Source: Bryobacterales bacterium
GTDB taxonomy: Bacteria; Acidobacteriota; Terriglobia; Bryobacterales; Bryobacteraceae
Reading direction: 5' to 3'
Assembly (NCBI GenBank): GCA_003164035.1
Contig: PLRS01000129.1
Coordinates: forward strand, 1 to 37,250
Length of the DNA stretch: 37,250 nucleotides
A program made the position numbers and the translations under genes. Positions 26,334 to 34,845 of this stretch are shown here, one piece after another. Each line of letters opens with the position of its first letter. The first letter of the stretch is position 1. The notes beneath the pieces were generated by a model, which saw only the letters and a program-made list of their open reading frames with translations, made no database searches and had not been told where the DNA came from.

Positions 26334-27692
26334 TCAGCTATTAGCTTTCGGCTCGACCAGGAAGGTGGGCACGATGCCGGAGGCGGTGCTGAAACCGGAG
26401 TTGCCGCTGGAAAGCCAGCTCGAGCAGCCCTGCACTTTTCCCAGGTAAGCGTGCGGATGCACGTCCACCTTCATTTCCCGGAATTCGAGCTGGCCGAAGG
26501 TCATCAGCGGGAAGACGGAGCGAACGGGGTCGACGCGCTGCTGCGCGACGTAGGGCGAACGCATGGCCTGTTTGAGGGCGCGGTCCCACTGCGCGTCGTC
26601 CATCTCCCAGCCGAGATAGGAATGGGAATCGGTGGAATCGTCGTTGGGCTTGAGCGCCAGCCGCTCCCGGTTGCGGGTGATGAATTCGGGCAGATCGACG
26701 GTCTGGTCTTCGAAAGTTGTCTTGGTCTGCGACACCAGGCGGGTCCAGGGAACGTGGTCGCGGATCGCCTTGCGCTCGGCGGCCGGGAAGCGGGCGGTGA
26801 GGGTTTCGTCGGTGAGCAGGCCGAACATGGCTTTCTTGTGGGCCAGCTCGGAGCGAAAGCTGTTTACCACGCAGACGCTTCCGTCGCGATAGGCCTGCAC
26901 CAGCGGATGGGTGAGATCGAAGCGGAGCAGGAACTCCTGCACGCCCAGGCGGCGGTAGACCAGATCGATTTCGAAGTTGCCTTTGCGCAGCACCCGATTG
27001 CGATACTCGAGTTGCTCGGGCGAGACGATCTCGACCGCGTAGCCTTCTTCGCGGAAGCCGTCGCGGAACAGCTCGTATTCGCTGCGGCCGCTGGAGTAGG
27101 CGGAGCGAAACTCGACAATGGCGATGTGGGGAGACTTCTTGCCGCCGAACAGCTTATAGGCCTTCAAGAGCGCCGACAGCAGGTGTTTGCGGCCGCCCAC
27201 CTTGGTCACGCTGTACCGCTTGCGCAGTTCCTTGAGCGGAGGTGCGTCGTAGAACAGATCGGCCAGCGCATCGGCGTAGCCGGCGCCAGTGGGCGCGTCG
27301 GCGTTGTATTGCACGAAATGCAGGTGTCCGTTCACCAGATGGGTATCGAGACGGGCGGCCACTTCCAAAGCCTGGTAACCGGGGTCGATGGACGCGAGCA
27401 TTTTTTCGGCCGGCAATAGCTCCAGGCGGGCGAGCAGGACCGGGTTGGCGAGCACCATCTGCTCCATCCGGTCGATGGCGGCAATCAACGATTCTCCGGT
27501 TTTCACCAGGGTGTCGTACTGGCGGCGGGAAAGGAAATTGGGACGGAGAAACGGGCAGACAAGCCTCCCCCCAACGGTGAGACCGGCCTGTTCCATTTGC
27601 CGGTGGAGAGTGTCCGCCCACGCCAAATTGCGGAAGGGGCCGTTCTCCAGCAGCTTATTGTATCTGATTACGGCGTCGTCCAACTGAGACAT
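26334..27692 (-). CDS. Circularly permuted ATP-grasp-like protein of unknown function
   Basis: This 452-residue protein resembles glutathionylspermidine-synthase-like/circularly permuted ATP-grasp proteins. Visible landmarks are LHFVQYNADAPTGAGYADAL, the PHIAIVEF strand, VPWTRLVSQTKTTFEDQTVD, ALKPNDD, LGWEMDDAQW, and the closing block PVRSVFPLMTFGQLEFREMK, ending GIVPTFLVEP. Relatives usually have a glycine-rich loop (YGGKGV-like) after KPNDD; here it is STDSHSY, so ATP binding may be altered. Substrate is unknown. Upstream is a palindrome only 4 bases from the ATG, and no good ribosome-binding site is seen. Confidence 0.7.
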   Translation of the reverse strand: MSQLDDAVIRYNKLLENGPFRNLAWADTLHRQMEQAGLTVGGRLVCPFLRPNFLSRRQYDTLVKTGESLIAAIDRMEQMVLANPVLLARLELLPAEKMLASIDPGYQALEVAARLDTHLVNGHLHFVQYNADAPTGAGYADALADLFYDAPPLKELRKRYSVTKVGGRKHLLSALLKAYKLFGGKKSPHIAIVEFRSAYSSGRSEYELFRDGFREEGYAVEIVSPEQLEYRNRVLRKGNFEIDLVYRRLGVQEFLLRFDLTHPLVQAYRDGSVCVVNSFRSELAHKKAMFGLLTDETLTARFPAAERKAIRDHVPWTRLVSQTKTTFEDQTVDLPEFITRNRERLALKPNDDSTDSHSYLGWEMDDAQWDRALKQAMRSPYVAQQRVDPVRSVFPLMTFGQLEFREMKVDVHPHAYLGKVQGCSSWLSSGNSGFSTASGIVPTFLVEPKANS

Positions 27693-27695
27693 CTG

Positions 27696-27716
27696 GGTTA
27701 GAAACTACTTCTAACC
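27696..27716. promoter_or_regulatory. Perfect inverted repeat just upstream of the ATP-grasp-like gene
   Basis: GGTTAGAA (27696-27703), ACTAC, TTCTAACC (27709-27716) lie 4-24 bases before the start codon on the minus strand, where a Shine-Dalgarno sequence would normally be. It may be an operator or an mRNA hairpin that limits translation. Confidence 0.5.
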
Positions 27717-27774
27717 ACGAGTATCCCACAGCGAAGCCGAAAACGATAGGACCGGCCGCTCCAAAACCACACAA

Positions 27775-27790
27775 ACCTATGAAAATAGGT
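27775..27790 (-). terminator. Probable terminator after the TPR gene
   Basis: ACCTAT (27775-27780), GAAA, ATAGGT (27785-27790) form a stem about 40 bases downstream of the TPR stop. On the minus strand the sequence after it is TTGTGTGGTTTT. The stem is short and AT-rich, so termination strength is uncertain. Confidence 0.45.
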
Positions 27791-27830
27791 GTTTTAGATA
27801 AATTGTAACGTTATGTATGGCCACCTGCCG

Positions 27831-29867
27831 CTACTGGTTGTGAGTTTCTTTGGCCAGTCGCGCCTGGGCGTCGTCCAGCTTTTTATTAACCTTGGATACC
27901 TCCTCGGGATCGTTATCCACTTCGAAACCCCGCTGGAACTCCCGCAGCGAAGCCTGCCATTGCGCGATGGCCTCTTTGGTCTTGCCGAGCTTGCTGTAAA
28001 CGTCGCCCAAATGGTCGTGAACGGTGGGATCTTTCATGCGGCCGAGGGCGCGCTTGAGCAGGTCTTCGGCCTCGGCCAACTTGCCTTGGCGGAAATAGAC
28101 CCAGGCCAGGCTATCCAGGTAGGCGCCGTTGTCCGGCTCCAGGTCGAGCGCCTTCTTCACCAGACTGTAGGCTTCGTCCAACCGCTCGTTGCGATCGGCG
28201 AGCATATAGCCGAGATAGTTCAACGCGCCGGCATTTTTCGGAAACAGGTCGAGCGACTTGCGGAATTCGGCTTCCGAAGCGTCGTACTTCTTCATCCGCT
28301 CCAGCCTGGCGCCGCGCATGAAAGCGACCGTGGCGCGATCTTCCTGGCTCGCAAGCTTGTCGCCATCGAGAGCTTTGTCGGCCGCATCGAGAGCTTTCGC
28401 CATGTCGTCCCAGCGCTTGCCGCGCTCGTAAATCTCGGCCAGGTTGATCTGGATCGAGAAGGCGCGCGGACCGCCCCCGACGAGGGAGTGCATCTCCACC
28501 GCCGCCTGGTCGATCTTTCCGGAGTCGGCCAGGGCATTGGCGTGGGCCTCAATCACAATCGGATCTTTGGGAAACTTTTTCAAGGCCGAGTCGGCCTCTT
28601 TCATGGCGCTGGGGAGGTCCTTGGCAAATGTTCGCCAGGTCTCGACGATTTCGGCGCTTACCTTGGGCGCCAGGTTGGGATCGAGAACGGAAATCTGTTG
28701 CAGCGTATCCACCGCCTGCTGGTATTGCTCCACTTCGCGATAGGCGCGCGCCAGTTGGTCGAGGAAGGCGACGCGGCTCTGGATATCCTGCGGGCGGTAG
28801 TTGCGCCGTTCGGTATCGGAAAGGATGCGCTTCAGCGCGGCGATTTCCTCATCGGTCTTATGCTGGGCGGCGAGCAACTCCACTTCCGCGCCGCGAATAT
28901 TGAGGTCGGCGGGATCGAGGGCTTTGGCTTTGGCCAGCGCGGCGGCCGCCTGGGCATAATCGCGCTGCTGCATATAGATCTGCGCCATGCCGAACGGGTA
29001 GCGCCAATCGCGGGAATCCTGCTCGGCCAACTGCTTGTAAATGGTCAGCGCCTCGTCGAACCGGCCGGCCTGGGAAAGCACCTCGGCCAGTTCGGCCTGC
29101 AGGTGGTCGTCGTCGGGAGCGAGCGTAACGGCTTTCTTCAGAGCCTCGGCGGCGTCCTTGAAATCCTCCATCTGCTCGTACTGCTGCGCCAGAATCGCGA
29201 GCGTATGCTCGTTGGGGTTCTTGTCGACCAGGGTCTTGAGTTTTTCGAGCGCCTTGTTGTTGTCGCCCATCTCGGAGTAGAGCGTGGCCAGTCCGGCCAG
29301 GGCTTCTTCGTCGTCGGGATTGGCGGCAATGGCCGCGTTGTAGGCTTTTTCGGCCTCGGTGGGGTTATTGGAAAAGCTCTGCAACTTGCCGAGCATGACC
29401 CAGCTTTCCGAGTCCTTGGGGGCTTTCTGGGTGATCCACAGGTACTGCTCGACGGCCTTGCGCAGATAGCTTTCGTCGACGTGGCCCTGCTGCGCGCCGG
29501 CAATCTTGGTGTAGACGCGGCCGAGCATGCGGTGAGCGCCCAGGTTGTCGGGATCCTGCTTCAGCATTTCCTGGGCCTGTTGCTCGGCGTCGGCCAGGCG
29601 GTTGGTTTCCACGTAAAGATTGGCCAGCTCTTCGAAAATCAAACTGGAAGAAGGATCGAGCTTCAGCGCCTGCTGGTAGTATTGGATTGCCTTGGTAACG
29701 TCCTCGCGGCTGCCTTCGGTCTGGGCCAACTGCGCATACAGCCGAGCCATGGCAAAGTTGTAGTAGGCGCCGGCTCGGCTATCGCCGGAACCCGAAGGAG
29801 TAGTTTGCGCCGCACCGGCCGAAGCCAGCAAAGAAATCGCGAGTAGCGCTTGGGCTGACCGAATCAT
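27831..29867 (-). CDS. Secreted tetratricopeptide-repeat protein
   Basis: This 678-residue protein has a signal peptide (MIRSAQALLAISLLASAGAA, then QTT) and TPR helices almost throughout. Examples are AIQYYQQALKLDPSSSLIFE, AEKAYNAAIAANPDDEEALA, EALKKAVTLAPDDDHLQAEL, and NYLGYMLADRNERLDEAYSL. More than a dozen repeats are visible and the last 40 residues form a charged helix. Such proteins are periplasmic or outer-membrane-associated scaffolds; no enzymatic motif is seen. It is divergent from miaA across a short region, and a hairpin follows its stop. Confidence 0.88.
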   Translation of the reverse strand: MIRSAQALLAISLLASAGAAQTTPSGSGDSRAGAYYNFAMARLYAQLAQTEGSREDVTKAIQYYQQALKLDPSSSLIFEELANLYVETNRLADAEQQAQEMLKQDPDNLGAHRMLGRVYTKIAGAQQGHVDESYLRKAVEQYLWITQKAPKDSESWVMLGKLQSFSNNPTEAEKAYNAAIAANPDDEEALAGLATLYSEMGDNNKALEKLKTLVDKNPNEHTLAILAQQYEQMEDFKDAAEALKKAVTLAPDDDHLQAELAEVLSQAGRFDEALTIYKQLAEQDSRDWRYPFGMAQIYMQQRDYAQAAAALAKAKALDPADLNIRGAEVELLAAQHKTDEEIAALKRILSDTERRNYRPQDIQSRVAFLDQLARAYREVEQYQQAVDTLQQISVLDPNLAPKVSAEIVETWRTFAKDLPSAMKEADSALKKFPKDPIVIEAHANALADSGKIDQAAVEMHSLVGGGPRAFSIQINLAEIYERGKRWDDMAKALDAADKALDGDKLASQEDRATVAFMRGARLERMKKYDASEAEFRKSLDLFPKNAGALNYLGYMLADRNERLDEAYSLVKKALDLEPDNGAYLDSLAWVYFRQGKLAEAEDLLKRALGRMKDPTVHDHLGDVYSKLGKTKEAIAQWQASLREFQRGFEVDNDPEEVSKVNKKLDDAQARLAKETHNQ

Positions 29868-29951
29868 GAAACCTGTACCTTCTTTCGACCGAGTGCGATC
29901 CCCTGAGGGTCGAATTGCACTCTTTTATTGTATAACGGGGCGTTGCGGGCA

Positions 29952-30956
29952 GTGACCGGCTCCGGGGGTGCGCGTCAGGGCGACCTGTACCAGCCGGGAC
30001 CACCTGATACAGACGATGCGCGGGAGCGCCGGTTGGTTGCAGTGGCCGGTCCTACCGGATCGGGGAAGAGTGAACTGGCGCTGGTATTGGCCGAGGCGTT
30101 CGCCGGCGAGATCGTCAACTGCGATTCGCTGCAGGTGTTCCGGCATTTCGATATCGGCACGGCGAAGCTGCCCCTGGCGGAGCGGCGGGGCGTGCCCCAT
30201 CACCTGATCGACGTGGCCGATCCCGACCAGCTTTTCACGGCCGGCGAATACGCGCGGGTGGCGCGGCGCGCGATTGGGGAGATTGCGGCGCGGGGGCGGC
30301 TGCCGCTGGTCGCCGGCGGCACCGGTTTCTACCTGCGGGCGCTCGTGGACGGGCTGTTTCAGGGACCGGAGCGCGACCAGGCCCTGCGCGAGCGGCTGGC
30401 GGCGCGGGAGGTGCGGCGCGCCGGCAGCTTGCACCGTTTGCTGACCCGTCTCGACCCGGAGACCGCCAGCCGCATTCACCCCCACGACGTCCCCAAAGTG
30501 ACGCGGGCTCTGGAGGTGACGCTGGTGGCGCGCCGTCCGGCCAGCGAACTGTTTCGCCAGGGGCGCGACCGGCTGACGGGCTATGGCACCCTGAAGCTGG
30601 GCCTGCTGCCGGACCGGGAAGCGCTCTACCGGCGTCTGGACGCGCGCGCGGAGCGCATGTTCGCCGGCGGTTTGCCGGAGGAAGTGGAGAGCATCCTCAA
30701 GCTGGGATTTCCGGCGACCGCCAAGCCGTTCGAGTCGCACGGCTACAGGCAGGCGCTGCAGTTGTTGCGGGGCGAGTTGAACCGGGGGGAGGCCATATTC
30801 CACGCGCAACGCAATACGCGCCAGTACGCCAAGCGCCAGATCACCTGGTTCCGCAAGGAGCCGGACCTGGTGTGGCTGCGGGGCTTCGGAGACGACGGGG
30901 AAATTCAGAGGGAAGCGGTGGAGAGGGTGGGGGAGTTTTTGGGGGCGGGGAAATGA
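29952..30956 (+). CDS. miaA: tRNA dimethylallyltransferase
   Basis: This enzyme transfers a dimethylallyl group to A37 of tRNAs that read codons starting with U. The P-loop is VAGPTGSGKSELAL, followed by NCDSLQVFRHFDIGTAK (the substrate-site DSxQVY block), HHLIDVADP, VAGGTGFYLRAL and the C-terminal RNTRQYAKRQITWFR that contacts tRNA. No ATG is available. GTG 29952, TTG 29928 or a TTG close to the P-loop (30032) are possible; I chose GTG because TATAAC at 29931 looks like a -10. Length with this start is 334 residues, normal for the family. Confidence 0.94.
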   Translation: MTGSGGARQGDLYQPGPPDTDDARERRLVAVAGPTGSGKSELALVLAEAFAGEIVNCDSLQVFRHFDIGTAKLPLAERRGVPHHLIDVADPDQLFTAGEYARVARRAIGEIAARGRLPLVAGGTGFYLRALVDGLFQGPERDQALRERLAAREVRRAGSLHRLLTRLDPETASRIHPHDVPKVTRALEVTLVARRPASELFRQGRDRLTGYGTLKLGLLPDREALYRRLDARAERMFAGGLPEEVESILKLGFPATAKPFESHGYRQALQLLRGELNRGEAIFHAQRNTRQYAKRQITWFRKEPDLVWLRGFGDDGEIQREAVERVGEFLGAGK

Positions 30957-30976
30957 GCCGGCGGGGAACCTCCGCT

Positions 30977-31013
30977 CCTGCAGACCACGAAAAACGATGG
31001 TCTACCGCACAGG
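30977..31013. repeat. Intergenic hairpin element, partly repeated at the window end
   Basis: Between the convergent miaA and nitrilase-like genes lies AGACCA (30982-30987), CGAAAAACGA, TGGTCT (30998-31003), flanked by CCTG (30977) and CAGG (31010). The 21 bases at 30980-31000 recur exactly at 37230-37250, which supports a dispersed repeat. It may act as a bidirectional terminator. Confidence 0.65.
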
Positions 31014-31048
31014 TTCTGCCAGCGAGACCGGGTTGCCCGCGAGGAGTG

Positions 31049-32353
31049 TCAGCGCCTCCCGGGCGGATCGACCTGTAGATCGAAGCGCGATTCCTTCATG
31101 AAGCGGCCGCGCATGTCTCCCAACCACGGGTCCGGGTAACGCCGGTTCAGATTCACGGTGGCAACGGCGACCGTTCCACGCTCCGACGCTTGCGCCAGAA
31201 TCTCCCCGTCGGGATCCAGAATCCAGGTGGGATGGTCGTACCCGGCGGCGGCGAAAAAGACGTGGTTTTCGATGGCGCGGCCCTTGGAGAGCGTTTCGCT
31301 GCCGCCCGCGATCGGCATGAGAATCAACTCCGCGCCCCTCAGGGCGAGAGCCCGGGCCGGGTCCGGATAGCGCGAATCCCAGCAGATCATCAAACCGATG
31401 GTCCCAAAATCCGTGCGGAAAACCGGGAAATCGGATCCCGGCGTCATGCCGCCTTCGTACTCCTCGCGCGGAAGATAGACCTTGCGATAGCGCCCCGCGA
31501 CCCGGCCCTGGCGATCGATCAGGACGGCCGTGTTGTATACGGCTTGCCCCTCCCGCTCATAGAGGCCGGCCACGAGCCAAGTCTTCCTTTGCCTTGCCCA
31601 GTCCCCGAGACGAATCGTAGACGGTCCGGGAATAGGCTCGGAAACGTCGGCGTAGCCTTTCCCGGTTCCCACGCCGTTGATTCCTTCCGGCAGCAGCACG
31701 ATGTCCACCGCCGGCGGCACAGCCCGCTCCAGCAGGGCAAGGAAGTCTCCGACGGGATCGGGCGACCCTCGCGGCTTGAGGTTGACGGACGCCACGGTGA
31801 CGTTGCGGACAGGCGGCGCCGGCACCGATTCCAGACTTACTTCGTCCCACCAGACCAGAGCTCGCGGCGCATTCACCAGGAGCAACTGAATCTTCACCGC
31901 AACCGCGTGTTCCGGGGCCTGCGCGTCCAGCGCGACGGTGGTCCACTCCGCGCCGGCCGCAGCCTCCCAAGGGTACTCGGGCTGCCCGACGCGCTTCCCG
32001 CCAGCATCCATCCAATCCAGTCGCGGGACCACCTGGCGCGGCGCGGAGTCCAGTCCCTCGGCACGGTAACTGGCGCGGAAACGGTACCACGCTCCGGCTT
32101 GAATCCCGGCCAGCAAGCGTTCCCAGCCTCCGAACACGGCCGGATTGCCGTTGCCCGATAGAGCCAGCGCCCCGTGCCCGCTGCGCGAGTGAAGCTCGTC
32201 GATGTAGCCACGCGGAGCGATCTCCGGACGCGGCGACCAGATCGTCCACGCCCGGGACCCGGCGTCCGCCGCGGAAAAGGCGCTCTGGTGAAACGGCACA
32301 TTCTGGGCGGGCAAACAGGCTGCCAATGCGGCAGCCACAAAAAGCGGCCTCAT
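31049..32353 (-). CDS. Secreted nitrilase-superfamily carbon-nitrogen hydrolase with N-terminal beta domain
   Basis: This 434-residue protein has a signal peptide (MRPLFVAAALAACLPAQN). Residues about 20-180 are a beta-rich domain like carbohydrate-binding modules (ALALSGNGNPAVFGGWERLL, WYRFRASYRAEGL, WTTVALDAQAPE, ALVWWDEVSLE). From about 185 a complete nitrilase fold follows, with catalytic triad E223 (LLPEGINGVG), K291 (YRKVYLPREE) and C324 (MICWDSRYPD). The superfamily cleaves amides or nitriles; the substrate is unknown. A secreted CBM-like fusion is unusual for this mostly cytosolic family. It converges with miaA. Confidence 0.85.
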   Translation of the reverse strand: MRPLFVAAALAACLPAQNVPFHQSAFSAADAGSRAWTIWSPRPEIAPRGYIDELHSRSGHGALALSGNGNPAVFGGWERLLAGIQAGAWYRFRASYRAEGLDSAPRQVVPRLDWMDAGGKRVGQPEYPWEAAAGAEWTTVALDAQAPEHAVAVKIQLLLVNAPRALVWWDEVSLESVPAPPVRNVTVASVNLKPRGSPDPVGDFLALLERAVPPAVDIVLLPEGINGVGTGKGYADVSEPIPGPSTIRLGDWARQRKTWLVAGLYEREGQAVYNTAVLIDRQGRVAGRYRKVYLPREEYEGGMTPGSDFPVFRTDFGTIGLMICWDSRYPDPARALALRGAELILMPIAGGSETLSKGRAIENHVFFAAAGYDHPTWILDPDGEILAQASERGTVAVATVNLNRRYPDPWLGDMRGRFMKESRFDLQVDPPGRR

Positions 32354-32453
32354 GAGACGAGTATATGCCGCACCCGGGCTTTGGGCTATTCGGGTTCAAG
32401 CAGCGGGTGCCGGGAACTAACTCCCTGAAATCGGTTAAGCACCCTCAAGCAGG

Positions 32454-32519
32454 CTACAAAGCGCCCGTCGTGCAGAAGCGATCGATCAGCCCACCAGCGT
32501 CGAGAGTGACGCCGTTCAC
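32454..32519 (-). pseudogene. Truncated PIN-domain (VapC-like) toxin remnant
   Basis: A GTG at 32519 overlaps the antitoxin stop (GTGA) and encodes VNGVTLDAGGLIDRFCTTGAL before TAG. VTLDAG(A/G)LI is the typical first strand of PIN-domain toxins, with the first catalytic aspartate, but the sequence leaves the family after about 13 residues and stops. About 110 residues of a normal toxin are missing, including the remaining metal-binding acids. I read it as a 3'-deleted toxin gene. Confidence 0.65.
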
Positions 32520-32788
32520 GCCGCCCTCCCTTTTCTGAAAACTCTCTTCCTTGGGTGGGGAGAAAGAAGCGCGTCGGCCCACGTGCGCTCCTTTTTCGTT
32601 AGCGGGCCGCCCGTTTGCCGTAGCGCGTCTTCCAGTATCTCTTTCCATCCCGCCGCATCGAAGAGAGCGACTCCGACCGCGTGCTTCACGAAGGCGGAAA
32701 CGCTCCCCGCCGCTCCAGCCGCGATCAGCGCCCGAATTTCTTCAAGCTGATCGTTCGGAAGCGTGATGGTGATCTTCGTGGTGGCCAC
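32516..32788 (-). CDS. Ribbon-helix-helix antitoxin (intact, toxin truncated)
   Basis: This 90-residue protein begins ATTKITITLPNDQLEEIRAL, a ribbon-helix-helix start, followed by SVSAFVKHAVGVALFDAAGW and LEDALRQTGGPLTKKERTWA. This is the common antitoxin that precedes PIN toxins in actinobacteria and acidobacteria. I placed the start at GTG 32788, where family proteins begin (M-ATTK); ATGs at 32800 and 32809 are possible. It has no lesion, while the coupled toxin gene downstream is reduced to 66 bases. Confidence 0.82.
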   Translation of the reverse strand: MATTKITITLPNDQLEEIRALIAAGAAGSVSAFVKHAVGVALFDAAGWKEILEDALRQTGGPLTKKERTWADALLSPHPRKRVFRKGRAA

Positions 32789-32842
32789 GCCAAGGACCAT
32801 ACCATGCAAAAGGCTGCCATTGAAAGCGGCTGATTCTCCCGC

Positions 32843-33124
32843 CTAGTTTACGTGTGCAATCGTCGTGACGACAACGCGGGTGGTCTCCCTGGCTCTGACG
32901 GAGACGCTGGTGGCTCTCTTCAGAGACTCCAGGACTTCGGGATTTCGATATTCGAGCTTGTCGACGGCGGGGACCACGTAGACCTTGTACGCCCCTGGTT
33001 CAAGTCCCTCAAACCGAAACTTCTTCTGGAACACGAAAGCAAATTTCGGCTCCGTCTCATTCCCCGCGAGGGCGAAGAGCGGGTCCAGGGGGACCCGCGC
33101 GGACGAGGGCGTCCGCCCCACCAT
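32843..33124 (-). pseudogene. C-terminal fragment of a carboxypeptidase-regulatory-like domain protein
   Basis: The frame carries FQKKFRFEGLEPGAYKVYVV, then YRNPEVLESLKRATSVSVRA and RETTRVVVTTIAHVN. FRFEGLxPGxYxxY with a C-terminal Glu-x-x-x-V strand is the closing part of regulatory-like (CnaB/carboxypeptidase D-type) domains common at the ends of large acidobacterial secreted proteins. Nothing resembling the expected N-terminal part lies upstream, although the frame stays open to about 33180. It is likely the 3' remnant of a larger gene; a short standalone gene from ATG 33124 is less likely. Confidence 0.5.
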
Positions 33125-33237
33125 TCTTGCGGCATCTTCCGAAATTGGAAAAAGTATGTGGCACTGGACTGAGAGTCCGCTCCACGAAAAAGTATGGGCC
33201 TGCCGCGGGCGAACGGCGATAACGATAAAGAAGAAAG

Positions 33238-34758
33238 TTAATTACTGGACAGGCCGGCCACGGGCACGGTTAGGGAACCAACCGCTCCGGACTCGGGGTC
33301 GCGGACGACGATGCGGATTTTGGAGGCGCCGGCGGGGACAGGGCGATCCACGGACAGGGCGACGCCACCGCGCAGGGCGGCGTCGTACTCCCGGGTGGTT
33401 AGGTTCAAATCGGTCGGGACCTCTTCGGTGAGGCCGGTCTGCCAGCCGTTGGTGTAGTACCCAAATGTGACCAGGAACCTGCCGGTATAGGTTGGGCCCT
33501 GGGTGAGAGACAGATCGGCGGCGTCCACGCGGATGTCGAAATGCATCCAGCCTTTGCCTTTCCGGCTGGGCGAAACGGCGGCGCGAATCCCGATGGCGGT
33601 TGCGTCGGAGGGGCCGGCGACGGCCAGGCCGAAGCTCTCGCGCGGGTCCGCCTCGCGCTGGTCGCCATAGTAGCCGTCGATGGTGCGAAGCCGCGGACCG
33701 CCTTTAGCCTCGGCGGCAACATACAGGTTGTGGAACTTGTTGTCCCATCTGTCGGGCGGAGGGCGATAGGCGATCCGGTAGGTGGCTCGGCCGTCGGCCG
33801 CCGTCTGGCGCATGGCTTCCTCGACGGCGCCGCCGGAGAACCATTGGCCGGCGGTCAGGCCCGCGAGCCGCTCCAGGACATCGATACTGCTGAAGCCGGG
33901 ATTGAGATCGGCCTGCTGCTCCACGGCGTAGACGGTGATGCCGGCGTGGGCCAGGTCCATGGCAAGGCGCACGACCGAGAGGGTGTAATCGTGCCAGCGC
34001 CGGTCGGTTCCGCGAGCACCGATGGGAACTCCGTGAGAGATCCACAGCAGACATTTGCGGCCAGGCTGAGGGGCAAAATCGGAAGCCAGGATTCGCAAGG
34101 CGGTAAGGGTCGCCTGGACGCGGGCGTCGAGATCGTACTGCAGTTCCTGCGGCCTGGCGCAGTTGACGGCATGCATGGCTTGATCGATGAGCGCCTCCGC
34201 CTGGGCGGTCCAGGCGCTATCGCCGGGCGAGTCGGAGTGCCCGGCATTGGGGAGGGCGCGAACCGGGTAGAGAGTGCCATCCGGGGTGAGCAGGTAGAGG
34301 TAAAGGCGCTGGCCCGATTCGACTTTCCGGAGGGTCTCGGCCAGGCGCTTCCATTCCGCGCCGCCCTCGGCGGGGTCGGCATTCAGAAAATCGAGGAGGA
34401 CGAGCGTGGACGGGGAACCGGTGGGGCGGTTGGTGTACTGGTTGGGCCCGAGCGGGGCGGAACTCGATTCCGGAGTTTCCAGGGGGCGGCAGAAGACCGG
34501 TTGCATGGGTTGGCCGTCGTCACGGATATCGAAATCGGTAGCGCGCAGGCCGGGAACGGGCTCACCCTTGGCGTCGAAGACGACGAGGTTGAACAGGAGC
34601 AAGGGAGCCGGGAACTCCGGCTTGGAGCCGCGCCGGATCAGGACTTTGTTGAAGGGAGGGTCCGGCGGGGCGGTTTGAGCGGGGGCCGCGGAGGCAGCCA
34701 GAGTTGCGCCCATCAACAGGGCGAGAACTGGGCCTTTGAGCGGGTTCCGGAGCCCCAT
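33238..34758 (-). CDS. Secreted VWFA-related (acidobacterial type) protein
   Basis: This protein of about 506 residues has a signal peptide (NPLKGPVLALLMGATLAASA). It has the FNLVVFDAKGEPVPGLRATD, FDIRDDGQ block that opens acidobacterial VWFA-related proteins (TIGR03436-like), then a Rossmann-like VWA core (STLVLLDFLN, RKCLLWISHGVPIG, GITVYAVEQQ). The MIDAS DxSxS is not kept (D-F-L-N), so metal-dependent ligand binding is doubtful. A C-terminal beta domain follows. ATG 34758 is preferred over GTG 34773 because AGGTGG lies upstream. Function is unknown. Confidence 0.85.
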   Translation of the reverse strand: MGLRNPLKGPVLALLMGATLAASAAPAQTAPPDPPFNKVLIRRGSKPEFPAPLLLFNLVVFDAKGEPVPGLRATDFDIRDDGQPMQPVFCRPLETPESSSAPLGPNQYTNRPTGSPSTLVLLDFLNADPAEGGAEWKRLAETLRKVESGQRLYLYLLTPDGTLYPVRALPNAGHSDSPGDSAWTAQAEALIDQAMHAVNCARPQELQYDLDARVQATLTALRILASDFAPQPGRKCLLWISHGVPIGARGTDRRWHDYTLSVVRLAMDLAHAGITVYAVEQQADLNPGFSSIDVLERLAGLTAGQWFSGGAVEEAMRQTAADGRATYRIAYRPPPDRWDNKFHNLYVAAEAKGGPRLRTIDGYYGDQREADPRESFGLAVAGPSDATAIGIRAAVSPSRKGKGWMHFDIRVDAADLSLTQGPTYTGRFLVTFGYYTNGWQTGLTEEVPTDLNLTTREYDAALRGGVALSVDRPVPAGASKIRIVVRDPESGAVGSLTVPVAGLSSN

Positions 34759-34845
34759 CGATAGCGCTGCCACCTGGGTCGATTATAAGCCGCCGCAGGG
34801 CGATTCAGAAGGCAGGAATCCGCCTCACGCTATCCTGGTCGATGA

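Noticed and set aside
27813-29846. 677-codon plus-strand frame
   Set aside because: Antisense shadow of the TPR gene; no recognisable domain.
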